The notes under the pieces: model-generated
What the model saw: the letters and a program-made list of their open reading frames with translations, nothing else
What the model was told of the DNA's origin: nothing
Database searches by the model: none
Assembly: GCA_964390565.1 (NCBI GenBank)
Contig: CAYMII010000019.1
Coordinates: 6,714 to 70,713, forward strand
DNA: 64,000 nucleotides
Direction: 5' to 3'
From: UBA8529 sp964390565
GTDB lineage: Bacteria > Bacteroidota > Bacteroidia > Bacteroidales > Tenuifilaceae
In this document: piece by piece, positions 43,687 through 53,104 of the stretch
How the letters are laid out: every line of letters begins with the position of its first letter
Numbering within the stretch: the first letter of the stretch is position 1
Made by a program: the position numbers and the translations under genes

Positions 43687-44913
43687 ATGAAATACATATT
43701 AATTATCAGCAGATATCTACTTGCAATTCTATTCATCTTTTCAGGATTTGTTAAGGGTGTTGACCCTTATGGATTTGCCTACAAACTTGACGATTATTTT
43801 AGGGCTTTTCATGCCGATTTTTTTCAGCCACTCTCTTTAGCCTTATCATTTATACTTTGTGCAGCTGAACTTTTTATAGGGTTACTGCTACTGTTTGGTG
43901 TAAGATTGCGGCTTGCAGCATGGGGCGCATTCCTATTTATGGTAGTTTTTACTCCATTAACATTTGTGCTTGCTATCTTTAACCCAGTGCATGATTGTGG
44001 ATGTTTTGGCGATGCTATTAAACTTACAAACTGGGAAACCTTTTACAAGAACATAGTCTTTTTTGCTGCTGCATTTGCCCTTTTGAAATATAGGTCACAG
44101 CTAAAACAAAACATAACAGGAATTAAAGAGATAATCCTATTTATTGTTTTGCTTGGAATTGCCTTCTACCCTCCGTTTATTGGATATACTCGTTTGCCAT
44201 TGTATGACTTTAGACCTTACAAATTGGGTGTTAATATTGCCGAGGCAATGAAAATTCCTGATGGAGCTCCTGCCGATGTTTATAAAACAACCCTTTACTA
44301 TCAGAAAGATGGAGTTGTTAAAGAGTTCAACGAAAACAATATCCCTTGGCAGGACACAACATGGAAATACGTTGATGCCAAGTCGGAGGTAATTAAAAAG
44401 GGTTACACCCCATCGATTGAAGGTTTTAGTATACAATCGTTGGATGGTAATGAGGTTACTGATAACATTCTTTCTTACGATGGGTATTACTTTTTGGCTA
44501 TATCCTATCGATTAGATAAGTCGAACCAAGAATCTATTAAGAGGTTAAACGAAGTTTACTTTAAAGCCAAAGAGGCGGGCTACGGGTTTGCTTGTGTAAC
44601 AAACTCTACTAAAGGCGATATCGATGCATTTGTTTCTAAATCAGGCTCTGCATACCCATTCTTTAATGCCGATGGCACAATGCTTAAGACGGTTATCCGT
44701 GCAAATCCAGGATTAATTTTGCTTTACAAAGGAACCATTATTGGTCAATGGCATTACAGCATGATTCCCAAAGCTGAGTATTTTAGTGGAGATCTCAACG
44801 CTAAGCAGATTGCGGCAATTAATGCTAACTCAAGTGGTAGGTTAACTATTCTTCTGATTTCTGTATTAGCATTACTTTTATTAGTTACAAAGTTGTCTTC
44901 AATTAAGGAGTAA
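43687..44913 (+). CDS. BT_3928-family DoxX-like membrane protein
   Basis: A 408-residue inner-membrane protein, from ATG 43687. The N-terminal ~150 residues form a DoxX/MauE-like four-helix membrane module (RYLLAILFIFSGFVKGVDPYGFAYKL, LCAAELFIGLLLLFGVRLRLAAW). A conserved HDCGCFGDAIKLTNWETFYKN motif suggests a redox-active cysteine pair. Then one or two more membrane helices, a periplasmic thioredoxin-like domain (DNILSYDGYYFLAISYRLDKSN, GYGFACVTNSTKGDI), and a final membrane helix. The domain lacks a CxxC in the usual thioredoxin site. Bacteroidota hold it near central metabolism genes. Function unproven; a periplasmic redox role is likely. Confidence 0.88.
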   Translation: MKYILIISRYLLAILFIFSGFVKGVDPYGFAYKLDDYFRAFHADFFQPLSLALSFILCAAELFIGLLLLFGVRLRLAAWGAFLFMVVFTPLTFVLAIFNPVHDCGCFGDAIKLTNWETFYKNIVFFAAAFALLKYRSQLKQNITGIKEIILFIVLLGIAFYPPFIGYTRLPLYDFRPYKLGVNIAEAMKIPDGAPADVYKTTLYYQKDGVVKEFNENNIPWQDTTWKYVDAKSEVIKKGYTPSIEGFSIQSLDGNEVTDNILSYDGYYFLAISYRLDKSNQESIKRLNEVYFKAKEAGYGFACVTNSTKGDIDAFVSKSGSAYPFFNADGTMLKTVIRANPGLILLYKGTIIGQWHYSMIPKAEYFSGDLNAKQIAAINANSSGRLTILLISVLALLLLVTKLSSIKE

Positions 44914-44957
44914 GTATTTAAAAACTATATTAACTATTATTTATTAAAAGATTTCGA

Positions 44958-47102
44958 ATGAAAAAAATATTTGCAGTTGTACTGATGCTTTGCTTTTGGA
45001 GTATTAGCAAGGCTGATGAGGGGATGTGGCTCATTAACTTAATTACTAAGAATATGGCTCAGATGGAAGCCCGTGGTATTAAGTTAACAGCCGAGGATAT
45101 TTATAGTATTAACCATTCAAGTATAAAAGATGCAGTTGTTCAGCTCGATGATGGAGGTTGTACTGCCGAATTAATATCAGGAAAAGGTCTGCTTTTAACC
45201 AACCACCACTGTGGCGTTGAGGCAATTCAAATGCACAGCTCACCAGAGCGTAATCTGCTTAAAGATGGATTCTTTGCAAAATCGTTGCAAGAGGAGTTAG
45301 CAATACCAGGAAAAACAGCCATGTTGCTCGTGAATATTGAGGATGTAACCTCAAAAATTTTGAATGAAGTCAGTGAAAAACTTGAATCGCCTGGGTATTT
45401 TAATAGGCTTTATACAAAGATGGATTCGCTAGCAATGGTATCGACTCAAAATGGGAAGTATTATGCTGTTGTTAAGCCGATGTACAATCATAACTATTTC
45501 TATCTTTTCCTTTACGAGAGGTTTTTAGATGTTCGTTTGGTGGCTGCGCCACCATCAGCCATTGGAAACTTTGGTGGTGATGTTGACAACTGGCATTGGC
45601 CTCGCCATACTGGCGATTTTAGCATGTTCCGAATCTATACTGGTCCCGATGGTAAGCCAGCACCCTATAGCAAAAAGAATGTTCCTTACGTTCCAAAACG
45701 CTTTTTGAATATCTCGATGAAAGGAGTAAAAGAAGGTGATTTTGCCATGATAATTGGTTACCCAGGAACCACCTATCGTTACTCAAGTCCATACGAGGCT
45801 AAGCAGGCTCGCGATGTACTTGCTCCTTGGAAAGATGCTGTTTGGGGGCAATTTATTCAAACCATCAAAGAAGCACAAGCAAAGGATATTAAAATTAAAG
45901 TTGACTATACCGATAAGCATGATATGCTTGTAAACTTTTGGCAAAAGGATACTTGGCAAGCTGAATCGATGTACCGATTTGGTGTTGTAGAAAGGCTTCA
46001 AACTCGCGAGGATAGCTTAAAGTCTTGGGTCTCAAGAATGCCTTCGGCACGTACAAAGTACCTATCATCAGTTCCAATGTTGAATGATTATTTTACAACC
46101 TATCGTCAGAACAAATGGGAGGAGCTATCGGGATCACTTTCAGCAATGCTTGATTATCCTGTTGATATTAGCAAGAATATAAATTCTTGTGAAGAACTTT
46201 TTGCAGCAATGCTTGCAAAAAAAGATGTTAAAAAAATAGCAAAAAAAATAAAAAAACAGGTACCGAAAATCTTTGAGAATTACCATGCCGATCCTGATGT
46301 TTGGCTATATTCAACGGCTCTTAAAAGTTTAATTGATAACACATCTGATTGTCCAAATGTACCTATGATTCAGGCAATCAAAAATCAACCCGGGTTTAGT
46401 CAGATGGTTCCTTTATATGCTCAAAGTTTTTACCAACGTTCATATTTCTCATCGCCTGAGAGGCTGAAAACTTTTTTGAAAACGCCAGTTGTAGACACTA
46501 TCGTTAAAGATCCTGTATTCATGCTTTATCAGAGTTGTCAACTACTTTACGATTCTCTGTCAAAAGTAATTCGTCCTTTGAGATCCAACTATGAACGAGC
46601 AATGCAAGTTTACACAAAGGGTATACTTGAAATGGAGAGTAATAGGTTGCATTATCCCGATGCAAACTCAACCATGCGTTTAACTTATGGTAAGGTTACT
46701 GGCTATAAGCCAATAGATGGAATAGCAATGAAGCCATTTACAACCCTTGATGGGATTATGGAAAAGGAAAATCCGAATATTGATGTCTTTAATGTTCCTG
46801 CTAAACTTAAACAACTTTGGCAAGCAAAGGATTTTGGACGCTATGGTGTAAATGGCACTGTTCCAGTTTGCTTCCTAACCGATAACGATATCACCGGAGG
46901 TAACTCGGGCAGTCCAACGCTTGATGCTAACGGAAACCTTATAGGCATTGCTTTTGATGGTAACTTCGAAGCAATGTCATGTGATTACGCTTTTGAACCC
47001 GAAATCCAACGAACAATCATTGTTGATATTAGATACGTTCTATTTGTAGTTGATAAGTACGCTGGGGCAAAGAATTTGATAGATGAGATGAGGATTCAGT
47101 AA
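44958..47102 (+). CDS. S46-family dipeptidyl-peptidase (DPP7/DPP11 type)
   Basis: Periplasmic serine exopeptidase releasing N-terminal dipeptides, part of amino-acid uptake in proteolytic Bacteroidota. The 714-residue protein has a signal peptide (residues 1-19, ...SISKADEGMW) and the chymotrypsin-like double barrel split by a helical domain: the His in LLTNHHCGVEAIQ (about 81-85), the Asp in GDVDNWHWPRHTGDFS, and the nucleophile Ser652 in TGGNSGSPTLDANG. The S1-pocket segment reads AFDGNFEA; Gly there, as opposed to the Arg of DPP11, suggests DPP7-like preference for hydrophobic P1 residues. This is inference from motif memory. Confidence 0.94.
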   Translation: MKKIFAVVLMLCFWSISKADEGMWLINLITKNMAQMEARGIKLTAEDIYSINHSSIKDAVVQLDDGGCTAELISGKGLLLTNHHCGVEAIQMHSSPERNLLKDGFFAKSLQEELAIPGKTAMLLVNIEDVTSKILNEVSEKLESPGYFNRLYTKMDSLAMVSTQNGKYYAVVKPMYNHNYFYLFLYERFLDVRLVAAPPSAIGNFGGDVDNWHWPRHTGDFSMFRIYTGPDGKPAPYSKKNVPYVPKRFLNISMKGVKEGDFAMIIGYPGTTYRYSSPYEAKQARDVLAPWKDAVWGQFIQTIKEAQAKDIKIKVDYTDKHDMLVNFWQKDTWQAESMYRFGVVERLQTREDSLKSWVSRMPSARTKYLSSVPMLNDYFTTYRQNKWEELSGSLSAMLDYPVDISKNINSCEELFAAMLAKKDVKKIAKKIKKQVPKIFENYHADPDVWLYSTALKSLIDNTSDCPNVPMIQAIKNQPGFSQMVPLYAQSFYQRSYFSSPERLKTFLKTPVVDTIVKDPVFMLYQSCQLLYDSLSKVIRPLRSNYERAMQVYTKGILEMESNRLHYPDANSTMRLTYGKVTGYKPIDGIAMKPFTTLDGIMEKENPNIDVFNVPAKLKQLWQAKDFGRYGVNGTVPVCFLTDNDITGGNSGSPTLDANGNLIGIAFDGNFEAMSCDYAFEPEIQRTIIVDIRYVLFVVDKYAGAKNLIDEMRIQ

Positions 47103-47119
47103 ACTAATTTAAATAATTG

Positions 47120-47156
47120 AAGTCTAGGTATATGTAATTATATCTAGACTTTTTTA
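47120..47156 (+). terminator. Terminator of the S46 peptidase gene
   Basis: Stem AAGTCTAGGTATA (47120-47132) with TATATCTAGACTT (47139-47151), one mismatch, then a T-run. Confidence 0.75.
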
Positions 47157-47230
47157 TTTATATTTTGACGATTTTGTTTGTTAATTGTCTCTTTAGATGT
47201 ATTTTACTCGATATTTTAAATTGTAACGAT

Positions 47231-50200
47231 ATGAATACCAAATTTGCTCAAAAATTTGTTACAACATTGGTTTTATTTGCTTTTGTATTAGTAGCAAATG
47301 CTCAAAAAGGGGTTCCTTACATTTCCAACTTTCAGCTACCTTCAACAATGAGTAATCAGACTTGGTCTATTATTCAATGCGAGGAAGATAATCTTATTTA
47401 TGTTTTAAATCGAAAAGGGATATACTCTTTTGATGGTTTTGAATGGACAAAACTAAATGTTGCCGCAAAGCCAATTGCAATATATTCTGCCAAAGATCTA
47501 TTTGTTGGTACCGACGATGAGATTGGGTATTTTAGAAAAGATTCCAAAGGGGATTATAACTACTATAGCGTACAAGATTCAACCTTTGATATTTACTATA
47601 AGTTTGTATATGTCGATAGCGCTATTTATGCTGTAGGAACTCAACATATATCTAAATTACAGATAAACGATAAGGTTAAAACTGAACCTATTTACATTGA
47701 GGCTGATTCAACCAGCATGATTACTGATTTTTTCGAACTTAATGGTATTATATACATTATTAAGAATAACAATTCCCTCTATCGCCTCGATGATAAAACG
47801 GCAAACAAGCAAACATTCAACCTCGATAAGGGCGAAACTATAAAGTTCACGTTTAACCATAACAATGTAACATACGTTGGAACCTCATTAAATAAACTTT
47901 TCCTTTTTAATGGATGGCAGTTTAAGCCTTTAGCCTTAAAGGATAAAGCCTATTTGAGTGCAAGTTATATGAATGGTGGTATATCAATTGACTCCAATCG
48001 GTTTGCCATCTCAACGCTTATTGGCGGTTGTGCCATTATCAACTCAACAACACTCGAAACCGAGGCTACAATTAACTATTCAATCGGTTTACCCGATGAT
48101 GAAATTCAATCTTTAGGAGTTGATAAAAGCAAAGGCTTGTGGATTGCTCACGGTATGGGTATTTCAAGGGTCGATTTGGATATTCCTGTTCGCTCATTTC
48201 AGCACTTTGATGGGATAAGCGGGAATATCCTCTCTGTTGCTGAATTTAACAGGGTTTTGTATGTTGGTGGGAGTGAGGGCTTATTCAATTTGATTGAAGT
48301 TCGAAATGTAAAAACGATAGAAACTCCGATATCGCAACCCAAACAAAACGTTTCAAACACTTCAAATGCAGTATCAACTGAAAAAAGTATTGAGGATAAT
48401 AAAACCCAACCCGAATCAAAGGATGCCAAGAAAAAGAAGAAAGGTTTCTTTAGCCGACTATTCAGTAAGTCTGATAAAGCAGAGGCACAGGTTGTAGATG
48501 CTCCAGTTGCGAGTGGTGATGCATCAAAAAAAGATAAGGTTGAAAAGTCAGCCGTATCGAAGAAGATTAGTACGCTTCAAACAATCAGCAACGAGTATCA
48601 GCGTATTCAAGGAGTTGACGGGAAGTGTAAGCAGCTAGTTATTTTTAAAAATCGACTTTTGGCTGCAACAAGTACAGGATTATATGAGATTTCTGGAGGT
48701 AAAGGTGTTCCTGTGGTTAATCAAAGTTATATCATATTTGTAAAGCAGTCGGAGCTAAATCCCAAAAACCTTTTTGTTTGTTCAACCGATGGAATTCTAG
48801 AAATATCATTAATAGGTGAGCAGTGGAAAACAAAGCGTCTTTACACTTTTGAGGATGAATACCCAATATCACTGCTAGAACTTTCGGAAAACAACTTGTT
48901 GGTTACAACGGAATTTAATGTTTATAATCTTACAATTGTTCAAGGTAGCGAATCAACTCTTAAAAAGCTAACTCCTTCGAATACAACGCTCGAATCGCCT
49001 GTGACTATTAAGATTGCTAGTGCAATTAAGATTTTTACTGCAACAAAAGCATATTCATATAACCAACAAAAGGATGAATTAAAAGATGATGCTTCTGTAG
49101 GTGCAGGAAACATTGTTAGTACGATATATTCGCAGAGTAATTTTTCTTGGGTGAATAGCGCTCGCAAATGGAATTTGTATACTACCGAAAAACAGCTTTC
49201 GCTCGATGTGGTCGATTATCTAGGTTTGTTCGATAGAATTAACGACATCTTTATCAATAGCAATAACGACATTTATCTTGTTAATGATTATAGCCAGATT
49301 GTTAAAATCAAAGCGAGTGGTGCTGAAGTATCGAACAAGAAACTACCTTTCTACCTAAAACAGGTTACCGATGGCAAGGGCACTAAGCTCGATATCAATA
49401 ATATCAAGCTAAGCTACTCAAATAACTCGATAAAAGTTAGGCTAATTGCTCCTTCGTATGTAAGAGAACGAGCAGCAGAGTATCAATATTTAGTCGAGGG
49501 CTTATCGGGCAGCTGGTCGGAGTGGACCGATAATCCTAATATTGAACTTCCATTTATACCTAACGGGAAGTATAAACTTAAGATTAAAGCCCGCGACGTG
49601 CTTGGAAACGAGAGCGAGATTTACACCCTTCCGTTTAAAATTAACCCTCCTTTCTGGAAGAATCCTTGGTTTGTTATCCCTTTTATCATTTTATTGATAT
49701 TCCTTTTCTTCCAGTTCATGAAGTATCGCGAGCGTCAGTTGCAAAAGGAGAAGCAAATTCTTGAGGAGAAGGTAAAAGAGAGAACCAAAACCATAGAGGA
49801 GCAAAAGGAGGTGTTAATGGTACAACGCGATGAACTTGCTCAGTTTAATCAGGAGATATTACAGCAAAAGGAAGAGATTGAGGCTCAGCGCGACGAGATT
49901 GAGGCGCAGAACGACTATATCACAAAGCAAAACCTCGAAATGACCCAAAGTATAGAGTATGCTCGTCGTATTCAAACAGCGGTCATGCCTAAAAAGGAAG
50001 CTGTTGATGCAATTTTACCTAAACACTTTATTCTATTTAAGCCTCGCGATATAGTAAGCGGTGATTTTTACTGGATGACAAAGAGGGATGGTAAAATTAT
50101 TGTTGCTGCAGCCGATTGTACTGGACATGGTGTGCCCGGAGCATTTATGAGCATGCTTGGGATATCATTCTTAAACGAAATTGTTAACGTAAGGAACGAA

Positions 50201-50692
50201 ACAAAACCCGATATTATTCTTAACCATCTTCGCGATTCAATAAAATCGACTCTTTCACAAACAGGTAAGGAAGGCGAATCTAAGGATGGAATGGATATTG
50301 CGCTTTGCGCAATCGATATGCAAGCAAAAACCATTGAGTTTGCTGGTGCTTACAATCCGTTGTACCTAATCCGTAATGGCGAGCTCATTGAGGTTAAGGC
50401 CGATAAAATGCCTGTGGGCATTCATATGTCCGAGAAGGATTCGTTTACCCTAAACACCATTGAGTTTAAGAAGGATGATTGTATTTACATCTTCTCCGAT
50501 GGTTATGTAAGCCAGTTTGGCGGCGAGTACGATAGGAAATACATGGCAAAGCCATTTAAAAAGATGCTCTCAATCATAGCCGATAAGCCAATGGATAAGC
50601 AGTTTGAGATTATCGATAAGGAGTTTGAAGATTGGCGTGGCTATCACCCGCAGGTTGATGATATACTGGTTATTGGGGTGAAGTTTGAGTGA
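47231..50692 (+). CDS. Propeller / Y_Y_Y sensor with SpoIIE-type PP2C phosphatase output
   Basis: A 1153-residue membrane signalling protein from ATG 47231 (signal peptide ...LVLFAFVLVANAQ). A periplasmic two-component-regulator propeller (about 30-720) is interrupted at ~367-447 by a low-complexity Lys/Ser/Glu insert containing KKKKKGFFSRLFSKSDKA. The Y_Y_Y domain (~735-800, VEGLSGSWSEWTDNPNIELPF) follows, then a membrane helix (~808-830), a long coiled coil (~835-915, with repeated EEIEAQRDEIEAQ) and a SpoIIE/PP2C phosphatase domain with GDFYWM, ADCTGHGVPGAFMSMLG and IFSDGYVSQFGG. It should dephosphorylate an anti-anti-sigma-like protein; no partner is adjacent. Confidence 0.93.
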   Translation: MNTKFAQKFVTTLVLFAFVLVANAQKGVPYISNFQLPSTMSNQTWSIIQCEEDNLIYVLNRKGIYSFDGFEWTKLNVAAKPIAIYSAKDLFVGTDDEIGYFRKDSKGDYNYYSVQDSTFDIYYKFVYVDSAIYAVGTQHISKLQINDKVKTEPIYIEADSTSMITDFFELNGIIYIIKNNNSLYRLDDKTANKQTFNLDKGETIKFTFNHNNVTYVGTSLNKLFLFNGWQFKPLALKDKAYLSASYMNGGISIDSNRFAISTLIGGCAIINSTTLETEATINYSIGLPDDEIQSLGVDKSKGLWIAHGMGISRVDLDIPVRSFQHFDGISGNILSVAEFNRVLYVGGSEGLFNLIEVRNVKTIETPISQPKQNVSNTSNAVSTEKSIEDNKTQPESKDAKKKKKGFFSRLFSKSDKAEAQVVDAPVASGDASKKDKVEKSAVSKKISTLQTISNEYQRIQGVDGKCKQLVIFKNRLLAATSTGLYEISGGKGVPVVNQSYIIFVKQSELNPKNLFVCSTDGILEISLIGEQWKTKRLYTFEDEYPISLLELSENNLLVTTEFNVYNLTIVQGSESTLKKLTPSNTTLESPVTIKIASAIKIFTATKAYSYNQQKDELKDDASVGAGNIVSTIYSQSNFSWVNSARKWNLYTTEKQLSLDVVDYLGLFDRINDIFINSNNDIYLVNDYSQIVKIKASGAEVSNKKLPFYLKQVTDGKGTKLDINNIKLSYSNNSIKVRLIAPSYVRERAAEYQYLVEGLSGSWSEWTDNPNIELPFIPNGKYKLKIKARDVLGNESEIYTLPFKINPPFWKNPWFVIPFIILLIFLFFQFMKYRERQLQKEKQILEEKVKERTKTIEEQKEVLMVQRDELAQFNQEILQQKEEIEAQRDEIEAQNDYITKQNLEMTQSIEYARRIQTAVMPKKEAVDAILPKHFILFKPRDIVSGDFYWMTKRDGKIIVAAADCTGHGVPGAFMSMLGISFLNEIVNVRNETKPDIILNHLRDSIKSTLSQTGKEGESKDGMDIALCAIDMQAKTIEFAGAYNPLYLIRNGELIEVKADKMPVGIHMSEKDSFTLNTIEFKKDDCIYIFSDGYVSQFGGEYDRKYMAKPFKKMLSIIADKPMDKQFEIIDKEFEDWRGYHPQVDDILVIGVKFE

Positions 50693-50747
50693 TGGGAGAA
50701 TGGTGAATTGAATTTATCAACTAGTTATTCATAAGTGAATTAAGACG

Positions 50748-51317
50748 ATGAAAGATACATTTTGGTTAACCACAATGTTTTTGACTATTTTCATTCCATT
50801 GACGATTACGTCTTGTTTGACTGGAAAGATGACTGCAAATAAATCTTTTGAAAAAGAAATTAAAACAGAAAGTGCATTAGAAAAAGGACAAATAATCTTC
50901 GAGAATGAATTTGCTATTATCCGTTTCGATAAAACAGAGGTTTTAGGAATCCTAGAAAAAGAAATCAAAACTAAGAATATTAATAAATGTCATGAAAAAA
51001 GATTGTCTCGCTATATAAATCAAGTTAAGAATTTAAATTCTGAAACGAATATATTCCCTGACCTTGGAAACGTTATTAAGACGCCAGATTATTTTGAAAT
51101 TAATTTCCAAAGAGATTTAGTTAAGAATCTTGTATTGCACTATAAAATTGCCGTTTTCAATAAATCCAAGAAAGAATTTGAGAAAAAGATAGTTTATAGA
51201 AAAAAATCAACGGAAGGATACTGTTGCATGACAAATATAGAATTCATAGATGGTCAGAAAATTTTAGATACAGATTTGTTTACAGATTTTATTGTAATTG
51301 AAGAGTGTAAAGAATAA
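50748..51317 (+). CDS. Hypothetical lipoprotein
   Basis: A 189-residue protein with signal peptide and lipobox TITSC (Cys about 23). The mature region is Lys-rich and mixed alpha/beta; three cysteines near the C-terminus (two adjacent in EGYCCMTN). I recognise no family. Relatively A-rich codon use compared with neighbours. It stands 55 bp after the SpoIIE gene and is not obviously in an operon. Confidence 0.6.
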   Translation: MKDTFWLTTMFLTIFIPLTITSCLTGKMTANKSFEKEIKTESALEKGQIIFENEFAIIRFDKTEVLGILEKEIKTKNINKCHEKRLSRYINQVKNLNSETNIFPDLGNVIKTPDYFEINFQRDLVKNLVLHYKIAVFNKSKKEFEKKIVYRKKSTEGYCCMTNIEFIDGQKILDTDLFTDFIVIEECKE

Positions 51318-51351
51318 TCACCTATGAATAACAAGCAGTTTAAATAGTTAT

Positions 51352-51822
51352 ATGTCAAAACAACATCATTATAAGGCAACAATTAAGTGGACTGGAAACA
51401 ATGGTACAGGGACAGATAATTACAGGAATTATGAAAGAAGTTACCAAATAAGCGTTGAGAACAAATCTGCAATCTTAGGTTCCTCTGACCCAGCCTTTCG
51501 GGGTGATAAAACAAAGCATAACCCTGAAGATTTATTAGTATCATCTTTATGTGCCTGCCACATGCTTTGGTATTTACATTTATGTTCGGAAGCCGGTGTA
51601 ATTGTTGTTGATTATATTGACAATGCTACAGGAATTATGGTTGAAACTTCAAATGGTGGTGGCCATTTTACCGAGGTAACACTAAATCCAATTGTTGTGG
51701 TAGCTGAGAACTCAATGATTGATAAAGCAAACGAATTACATAAAAAAGCAAATGAGCTGTGCTTTGTTGCAAACTCGGTAAATTTTCCCGTAAGGCATAA
51801 CCCAATAGCAAAGACAAGATAG
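51352..51822 (+). CDS. OsmC-family peroxiredoxin-like protein
   Basis: A 156-residue OsmC/Ohr-fold protein that reduces organic hydroperoxides or related species. The reactive Cys pair is visible in SSLCACHMLWYLH (about 64-76) and in the C-terminal ANELCFVANSV (about 129-139), as in the OsmC family (Cys-Cys redox pair in a homodimer). The N-terminal YKATIKWTGNNGTGT is typical of the subgroup often called OsmC-like. The extra Cys in SLCACH is unusual for the subgroup. Its own transcript or paired with the upstream lipoprotein. Confidence 0.92.
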   Translation: MSKQHHYKATIKWTGNNGTGTDNYRNYERSYQISVENKSAILGSSDPAFRGDKTKHNPEDLLVSSLCACHMLWYLHLCSEAGVIVVDYIDNATGIMVETSNGGGHFTEVTLNPIVVVAENSMIDKANELHKKANELCFVANSVNFPVRHNPIAKTR

Positions 51823-52109
51823 TAGTTTACTTGTAAAGCAAGAAACTTCTGACAGTCGCCATATTTCATCTGATTCTGTTCTTGTTGGCGAGAATATAAT
51901 ACCGTTGCTAAAAAAATGAAAACTACTATTTTTAATAGTATAGTTTCTCCTCTTTAAAAACACCAATGTATTGTAAATACTGGCAATTAAACTTCGAATC
52001 ATTACCCTATATCCATTAATCACTCTCAACAGGTAAATAAATGTGCTGATCTATAAAGAACGTAAAGCGTTAGATTGAGTTTTAAGAGTTTTTTAATCGT
52101 GTTGAAATG
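51823..52109. other. Intergenic region osmC / ydeI-like
   Basis: About 290 bp between two convergent genes. I see a weak hairpin around 51920-51947 and nothing that reads as a gene; the minus-strand ORF through here continues into the osmC gene and has no family features. Confidence 0.4.
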
Positions 52110-52598
52110 CTATTTATCTGTAATTTTCTTTTTATTCATTAGCTTAACAACAAACTCAGCAAGCCTTTTGGCTCTAGTTTTCTCTTTTTTTGCCGATTCA
52201 ATCCAAACAATATACTCTTTACGGTTGGTGTACGATAGGGTGTCGAAGAAATCTTTGACATCCCTATTGGCATCCAGCAATGCTTGAGCATCGCTAGGAA
52301 TAACTACAGTGCGTTCTTGGAGATCTCTAGTAAGTTCAACATTTACTGTATCGCCAAAGGTTTTGTTGATTTTCTTACGAATCTCTTTGGTTAACCCAAG
52401 CACATGGCATCCATGACCCATATTGGCAAGGCTTCCTCGGTACTCAGCAATGCCATCAAAGGTTGCAATTATCTTGACTTGCCCTTTTGTTCCGAATAGT
52501 GTCTCAGTATCGAATGGGAATTTTACAAAGGCTGCATCAATACGCTTGTTTTGTTCAATTGTGGCAGAGAAAGCAATTTTGTCCATAGCTCTTGACAT
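52110..52598 (-). CDS. YdeI/OmpD-associated (DUF1905 + OmdA) protein
   Basis: A 162-residue cytoplasmic protein with the DUF1905 beta-barrel domain (about 5-95, AFVKFPFDTETLFGTKGQVKII and ATFDGIAEYRGSLANMG) and a C-terminal helical OmdA-like region (about 110-155, FFDTLSYTNRKEYIVWIESAK then KEKTRAKRLAEFV). The ATG at 52586 is an alternative start. The family is common next to antibiotic and stress genes, but the biochemical role is not established. It is divergent from ridA. Confidence 0.88.
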   Translation of the reverse strand: MSRAMDKIAFSATIEQNKRIDAAFVKFPFDTETLFGTKGQVKIIATFDGIAEYRGSLANMGHGCHVLGLTKEIRKKINKTFGDTVNVELTRDLQERTVVIPSDAQALLDANRDVKDFFDTLSYTNRKEYIVWIESAKKEKTRAKRLAEFVVKLMNKKKITDK

Positions 52599-52680
52599 TT
52601 TTCAGTACGATAAATGTAAATAAAAAGTAGCATCGAACATTATTTTTCGATAATTTGCCCTCTTAAAGTTGATATCTATT

Positions 52681-53064
52681 ATGGAATTTATCAGTACTAA
52701 TAATGCACCAATGCCTGCAGGGCATTATACTCAGGCAATTGTTTGTAATGGAATGGTTTACGTATCAGGTCAGCTGCCTGTAAAACTAGACAGATCTTCA
52801 ACTGAAGTTGGAAGTATCGAGGAGCAAACGCTTCAGGCGTTACAAAATGTAGAGCAGATATTAATTGCTGCCAATAGCAGCAAGGAGTGTGTGGTAAAGG
52901 TTACCGTTTATATATCTGATATTAGCCTTTGGGGTAAGGTGAACGAGGTGTATAGTCGATTTTTTGGTGCTCATAAACCCGCTAGAGCAATTGTACCAAC
53001 CAAAGAGTTGCATTATGGTTATCAGATAGAAATTGAGGCGATTGCAGTAGTTAATGATAAGTAA
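52681..53064 (+). CDS. RidA-family (YjgF/UK114) deaminase
   Basis: Hydrolyses reactive enamine/imine intermediates released by PLP enzymes. The 127-residue protein has NAPMPAGHYTQAIVCNGMVYVSGQLPV (the family's Y-Q and SGQ block), the TLQALQNVEQILIAANSS helix, VVKVTVYISDIS, and ARAIVPTKELHYGYQIEIEAIAVV near the C-terminus, where the catalytic Arg (KPARAIVP) and Glu (EIEAIA) sit. All key residues are present. Start at ATG 52681 gives the usual N-terminus; an upstream in-frame TTG adds four residues. Confidence 0.93.
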   Translation: MEFISTNNAPMPAGHYTQAIVCNGMVYVSGQLPVKLDRSSTEVGSIEEQTLQALQNVEQILIAANSSKECVVKVTVYISDISLWGKVNEVYSRFFGAHKPARAIVPTKELHYGYQIEIEAIAVVNDK

Positions 53065-53094
53065 AACGGAGGAGAAATCCCACCGTTTTACTTA
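53058..53094. terminator. Bidirectional terminator between ridA and the beta-helix gene
   Basis: Perfect 12-bp stem TAAGTAAAACGG (53058-53069) with CCGTTTTACTTA (53083-53094). It overlaps the ridA stop and lies 11 bp before the convergent gene's stop. Confidence 0.7.
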
Positions 53095-53104
53095 TAAACC
53101 TATT

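Noticed and set aside
44958..47102. DPP11 (Asp/Glu-specific) assignment
   Set aside because: The pocket segment reads FDGN with Gly where DPP11 is expected to carry Arg.
51736..52029. 97-codon minus-strand ORF spanning the osmC 3' end and the following gap
   Set aside because: Half of it is antisense to OsmC, and the rest lacks any start signal or family pattern.
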